The translations under genes and the position numbers were made by a program. From an uncultured Bacteroidia bacterium (GTDB lineage Bacteria; Bacteroidota; Bacteroidia; Bacteroidales; UBA932), in assembly GCA_902796455.1 (NCBI GenBank), contig CADBPH010000023.1, positions 1 through 9,807 of the forward strand: a DNA stretch of 9,807 bases, in the 5' to 3' direction. Of this stretch, positions 8,101-9,807 are shown piece after piece (position 1 is the first letter of the stretch; each line of letters begins with the position of its first letter). The notes under the pieces are model-generated. The model had not been told where the DNA came from. It worked only from the letters and a program-made list of their open reading frames with translations, and did no database searches.

Positions 8101-8663
8101 TTGTTGTCGAGAATCCGGAGATTGGCTCCTGACTGCAGCGGGAAAATCTGCTGCCCGCGGCAGTTTCCGTCAATTTTCAAGTCTTTCGGAATCGCTTTTT
8201 GCGGACGGATATACTCCGAGATCAGCCGTTCCGTCGCCACCTTCAGGCTCCAGCCGCTGGCCCCGCAGACAATCAATCGCAACCCGGACACGCGGATGGT
8301 ATAGTCAAACGTATCTTTAACGCCTGCAAGATAACTTTTTACGTCTTCATTCGAGGTCATGCCCACCGAAATCTCCACTTCCGTGGCAGCCGTGCTCTTA
8401 TTCTCGGTCACGACCGGCAAAATGACTCTGGCAGAAGTTTTCACTGCTTCCGCAATATCGTTGGCGCAAGACTGGCCCAGGTTATCGTCTTCGTTCGGGC
8501 TGTACAGAATCCGGTATTTAGACCCCGTGGACCAAATAGACAGGTTCTTGCTTTCAACCTCGGGGGTTGTCGGTTCAGGTTCAGAAGGAGTCTGGGGCGC
8601 CTCGGGTTCCTGGCAGGCAAAAACTGCCATTGCAATCAGCAATGCATTCAAGATCTTTTTCAT
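5130..8663 (-). CDS. Multidomain surface lipoprotein: GH67-N-like, EEP phosphatase/nuclease, DUF4886 SGNH, GLUG repeats
   Basis: A 1177-residue predicted lipoprotein. The signal is MKKILNALLIAMAVFAC with the lipid-anchor cysteine at 17; acidic residues follow, as in Bacteroidota surface-export signals, then a Pro/Glu linker to about 38. Residues 40-165 resemble the GH67 N-terminal alpha/beta domain found beside glycosidases. Residues 180-456 form an EEP domain with N188, E233 (WQE), H316 (GTH), D359/N361 (GDMN), D418 (IDH) and D447-H448, all expected catalytic positions. Residues 475-705 look like a DUF4886/SGNH hydrolase with FIGNSF (S485) and DGYH (D675, H678). A Gly/Ser linker (753-762) leads to a beta-helix with five GLUG-like GG[LI]VG repeats and the closing sequence WDFSENLPVLK. 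GGAGA (8670-8674) 6 nt upstream supports the start. A phosphoester or esterified extracellular substrate is inferred; none is evident from sequence. Confidence 0.85.
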   Translation of the reverse strand: MKKILNALLIAMAVFACQEPEAPQTPSEPEPTTPEVESKNLSIWSTGSKYRILYSPNEDDNLGQSCANDIAEAVKTSARVILPVVTENKSTAATEVEISVGMTSNEDVKSYLAGVKDTFDYTIRVSGLRLIVCGASGWSLKVATERLISEYIRPQKAIPKDLKIDGNCRGQQIFPLQSGANLRILDNNIWSYNKDEIPAAWAALGGDPRNAFRSKQYAAMVKALMPDVFAWQEYSAPMQEVMEPQITDKYALAIPDGSPGVRNATPLYYNKSTVEPVLVHYLLFPGEYNNSNSKSYTSAVFKHKATGAHFIVVGTHLWYKSDSEMAGSSAARTAQAQLISNEVEDLLIEYDCPVFVMGDMNCKLDSDAMRVFTSRDYQDCGLSAKVYRDSFKGHHTCSETAGFAWTPQANNDCATAIDHIFEFNCGKQAEVLTHKIITAAFTISLTDHCPRYIDVRLVPEADPVPVEGAVKLADASTRILFIGNSFTKDAVEHLPGIVAAAGIKDITMAHVYHGGRTIPLYNDWSLADYTLYKAEKGASSWTKHGSQVTIAQVVSGGRWDIITVQEHTGNYAAWSWTPEEKTAVVELLKKLADTQKTPPDFYYILSQAYYDMSKIASRSKPYITWSDQAGMWKVITDQAKKVVAETNIKDVISTGCALQNLRTSGLDTPLNLTRDGYHMDFGTARYTAACTVYGKLIEPIFKIGLENNSYRYTKSDYSVGNYCSPVTDATAPVCRKAARYAIENPYEVTDMKGEGGSSGGGDAYAFKGSGTEADPYLVGTAADMQGMASVLVEGQIRHFKMTADIDMSSVANWTPVVPTDNTLGLQFDGDGHTLKNLTCSNQPFASLFGMLYGGVKNLTLQDCSVSNTESCALLAVWGGNGLGTCPAVVSGVHARNCTVNMTSTTSTPTGGLFANSGKLTLQNSSFQGTIQSAASSGTHFLGGLVGKIAVSGATISRCHADVQIKGVYSSMLGGLVGGCYTGCPVNISDCYSTGAITGKCLYMGGIVGDLVSSSTVSRCYSTMDLTGGYNHGGIVGRASNRINPNSTGSFDTIMDITVQDCIAWNGAIRTSGSGEKPSSHYSSGAVVGFTVYRNNLLNCRRRPDMIFHVYANESYNILLDNENVTPSTPLVKPSTDVYHCPYNGKAVAPGETVSSVAKSLGWSDAVWDFSENLPVLK
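5394..5855 (-). repeat. GLUG-type repeats encoded in the lipoprotein C-terminal domain
   Basis: Residues 937-1090 of the lipoprotein carry five imperfect copies of a GG[LI]VG core, beginning at residues 942, 973, 1004, 1032 and 1084 (the last is GAVVG). Four cores are preceded by a C[YHI][SA] element, at C958, C990, C1019 and C1061. This is the GLUG pattern seen in adhesin-like beta-helices. The copies are protein-level repeats and differ at the DNA level, so they are not a recent tandem duplication. Confidence 0.75.
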
Positions 8664-8768
8664 GAAAAATCTCCGTATTAGCTTCTCGTTTGTGGTTTGA
8701 AAAGCAAGTTACAATCTTTTTTCCATTTTTTAACAACTCTTCTGCCATTTCTTCTTTCCTTGCGGATT
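8664..8768. promoter_or_regulatory. Divergent intergenic region between the lipoprotein gene and comF
   Basis: This 105-nt AT-rich gap must hold the control signals for both genes. On the minus strand a weak candidate promoter toward the lipoprotein gene has TTG at 8736-8734, a 22-nt spacer and TAACTTGC at 8711-8704. It lacks one T of the TAnnTTTG consensus and its spacer is long. The lipoprotein ribosome-binding site GGAGA lies at 8674-8670. No convincing plus-strand promoter for comF is visible, and no clear operator dyad. Confidence 0.35.
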
Positions 8769-9671
8769 ATGGAAAAACATAATCATGCCCTTTTTTGCGC
8801 TGTCCGGGGATTTCTGGACTTCCTTTTTCCACGGGAATGCCCGGTATGCGGCCGCACGCTCACTTTACAAGAGCAATTCCTCTGTATCGAATGCCGGGCA
8901 AACCTCCCTTTGGCCCATTTCTGGTCCTGGCCGCACAACCCGCTTTCAGACAAGTTCAACGAAATGATTCAAAGGGATTTGCAAAAAGAATTGGGGCAAA
9001 ACGGCGGTTCTGAGCCCCCGGAAAAACAGGACGGGGCGGCAGCGGCATACGAACCCTATGCGGAAGGGGCTGCCCTGTTCTTTTATCGTGCCCCTGTCCG
9101 CCCCGGGGTTTCCGGCGGACCGGCCATGGACTACCGAATGATTACCCGCCGGCTGAAATATGAGGCGGACCTTCCGCTGGGCCGGCATTTCGCCAAGATC
9201 CTGGGGAAGCATCTGGCCGCTTCCGCACTGTTTCGTACAGTTTCGTGCGTCATCCCGGTTCCCCTGCACCCTTTACGGCGCTGGCAACGCGGGTACAACC
9301 AAGCGGAAATCATTGGGCGGGAGATTGCCGGAGCCCTGCGGGTCCCCCTCCTGTGCGGAGTCCTGCGGCGCGTGAGGCGAACCCGGTCACAAGCGCGTAT
9401 CTCCTTGGATAAAAAGTCATTGAACGTGCAAGGAGCATTCGATGTATCGTCCCGGAAACTGCAGCGTTTTCTGCAGGGGCAGCCGCGTTCAGGACATGTG
9501 GACTCGGGGGATCATTCCCTCCATATTCTGCTTGTAGACGACGTTTTCACGACCGGAGCGACCCTGCATGCCTGTTATAGAGCCCTCCGGGATGCGCTCG
9601 CCCGTCTCGGTTTTTCACCCCGGAACGTCCGCATCAGCGTGGCCACCCTGGCCTTCGCACGGACAATCTAA
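8769..9671 (+). CDS. comF: ComF-family phosphoribosyltransferase-like protein
   Basis: A 300-residue protein. The N-terminal zinc ribbon has two CxxC pairs, CPVC (C24, C27) and CIEC (C39, C42). The C-terminal type I phosphoribosyltransferase fold has VIPVPLHPLRRWQRGYNQAE (161-180), the ComF block with RTRSQ (204-208) and NVQGAF (219-224), and the PRPP loop LLVDDVFTTGATL (254-266). ComF is required for DNA uptake in several competent bacteria, where it is thought to act at the cytoplasmic side, but its biochemical role is unsettled and most Bacteroidota carry it with no known competence. It is longer than the usual 220-240 residues because of inserts at about 60-100 (rich in Gln, Glu and Ala) and 228-250. 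The frame extends back to 8697, but starting at 8769 gives the usual short lead before the zinc ribbon. It is transcribed divergently from the lipoprotein gene. Confidence 0.9.
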   Translation: MEKHNHALFCAVRGFLDFLFPRECPVCGRTLTLQEQFLCIECRANLPLAHFWSWPHNPLSDKFNEMIQRDLQKELGQNGGSEPPEKQDGAAAAYEPYAEGAALFFYRAPVRPGVSGGPAMDYRMITRRLKYEADLPLGRHFAKILGKHLAASALFRTVSCVIPVPLHPLRRWQRGYNQAEIIGREIAGALRVPLLCGVLRRVRRTRSQARISLDKKSLNVQGAFDVSSRKLQRFLQGQPRSGHVDSGDHSLHILLVDDVFTTGATLHACYRALRDALARLGFSPRNVRISVATLAFARTI

Positions 9672-9679
9672 TAGATTGT
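9663..9679. repeat. Perfect 8-bp inverted repeat over the comF stop codon
   Basis: ACAATCTA (9663-9670) and TAGATTGT (9672-9679) are exact reverse complements around a single central base. The comF TAA stop is at 9669-9671. As RNA it would fold as a 6-bp AT-rich hairpin with a 5-nt loop. No U-tract follows, so a classical terminator is not supported. It could be a protein-binding dyad or chance. Confidence 0.5.
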
Positions 9680-9771
9680 GCATGAATGGATTCCAAACAA
9701 CGGAAAACCTGCCCTCCGCCCGGCGATTCCGCCGGAAACTCGCGGAAAACGTAGAAAACTGCCGCACAAAC

Positions 9772-9803
9772 TTGTTATAATCCGCCGCGAAATATTATCT
9801 TTG
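9772..9803 (+). promoter_or_regulatory. Strong Bacteroidota-type promoter pointing out of the window
   Basis: TTG at 9772-9774, a 21-nt spacer and TATCTTTG at 9796-9803 (followed by CAC) match the TTG / TAnnTTTG promoter, and the -7 half is the same octamer as at ahcY. Transcription would start near or just past the right edge, so it must serve a plus-strand gene or RNA beyond 9807. The rest of the tail (9680-9771) shows no gene. Confidence 0.65.
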
Positions 9804-9807
9804 CACG

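Noticed and set aside
8697..8768. Upstream extension of comF to an ATG at 8697
   Set aside because: The extra 24 residues fill most of the divergent intergenic region and precede the normal short lead to the zinc ribbon.
9720..9735. GC hairpin CCGGC-GATTCC-GCCGG after comF
   Set aside because: The stem is only 5 bp in GC-rich sequence with no following T-tract, so it is weak as a terminator and easily chance.
1..9807. CRISPR array, tRNA, insertion sequence or phage genes
   Set aside because: No spaced direct repeats, transposase or integrase motifs, or tRNA-like cloverleaf were recognised by eye on either strand.

Overview
The window looks like ordinary chromosome from a member of the Bacteroidota, most likely an uncultured gut- or rumen-type Bacteroidales. 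Three things point there. Promoter elements follow the Bacteroidota pattern (TTG, 19-21 nt, TAnnTTTG) at 2878-2908 and 9772-9803, with a -7 element alone at 2881-2888. Most starts lack a Shine-Dalgarno sequence. The gene content also fits: a DUF4886/GLUG surface lipoprotein, a Tat-exported phosphoesterase, and NhaA with a long cytoplasmic loop. Family or genus cannot be fixed from the sequence. There are no rRNA or tRNA genes, insertion sequences, phage genes or CRISPR arrays.

Left block (1-2888, minus strand): a compact operon read right to left. It runs ahcY (short, archaeal/Thermotoga-type S-adenosylhomocysteinase), then nhaA (Na+/H+ antiporter, 3 nt later), then the start of an aminopeptidase P gene (4 nt later), which runs off the left edge. 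Its promoter lies inside the promoter of the divergent gene fabG (2961-3707, plus strand), so the two units may compete for RNA polymerase.

Central block (3721-8663, minus strand): a two-gene secreted-hydrolase unit. The first gene encodes a 1177-residue lipoprotein with, in order, a GH67-N-like domain, an endonuclease/exonuclease/phosphatase (EEP) domain, a DUF4886 SGNH-type domain and a GLUG-repeat beta-helix. Fourteen nt later comes a Tat-signal calcineurin-like metallophosphoesterase with every metal ligand motif present. Two unrelated metal-dependent phosphoesterase folds plus an esterase-like domain, all predicted to be exported, suggest a small system acting on an extracellular phosphorylated or esterified substrate. 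That role is inference, and this is the least ordinary part of the window.

Right block (8769-9807, plus strand): a ComF-family phosphoribosyltransferase with an N-terminal zinc ribbon, divergent from the lipoprotein gene. After it come a perfect dyad over its stop codon and a good Bacteroidota promoter pointing out of the window. Coding density is high; no gene-free stretch exceeds about 140 bases.
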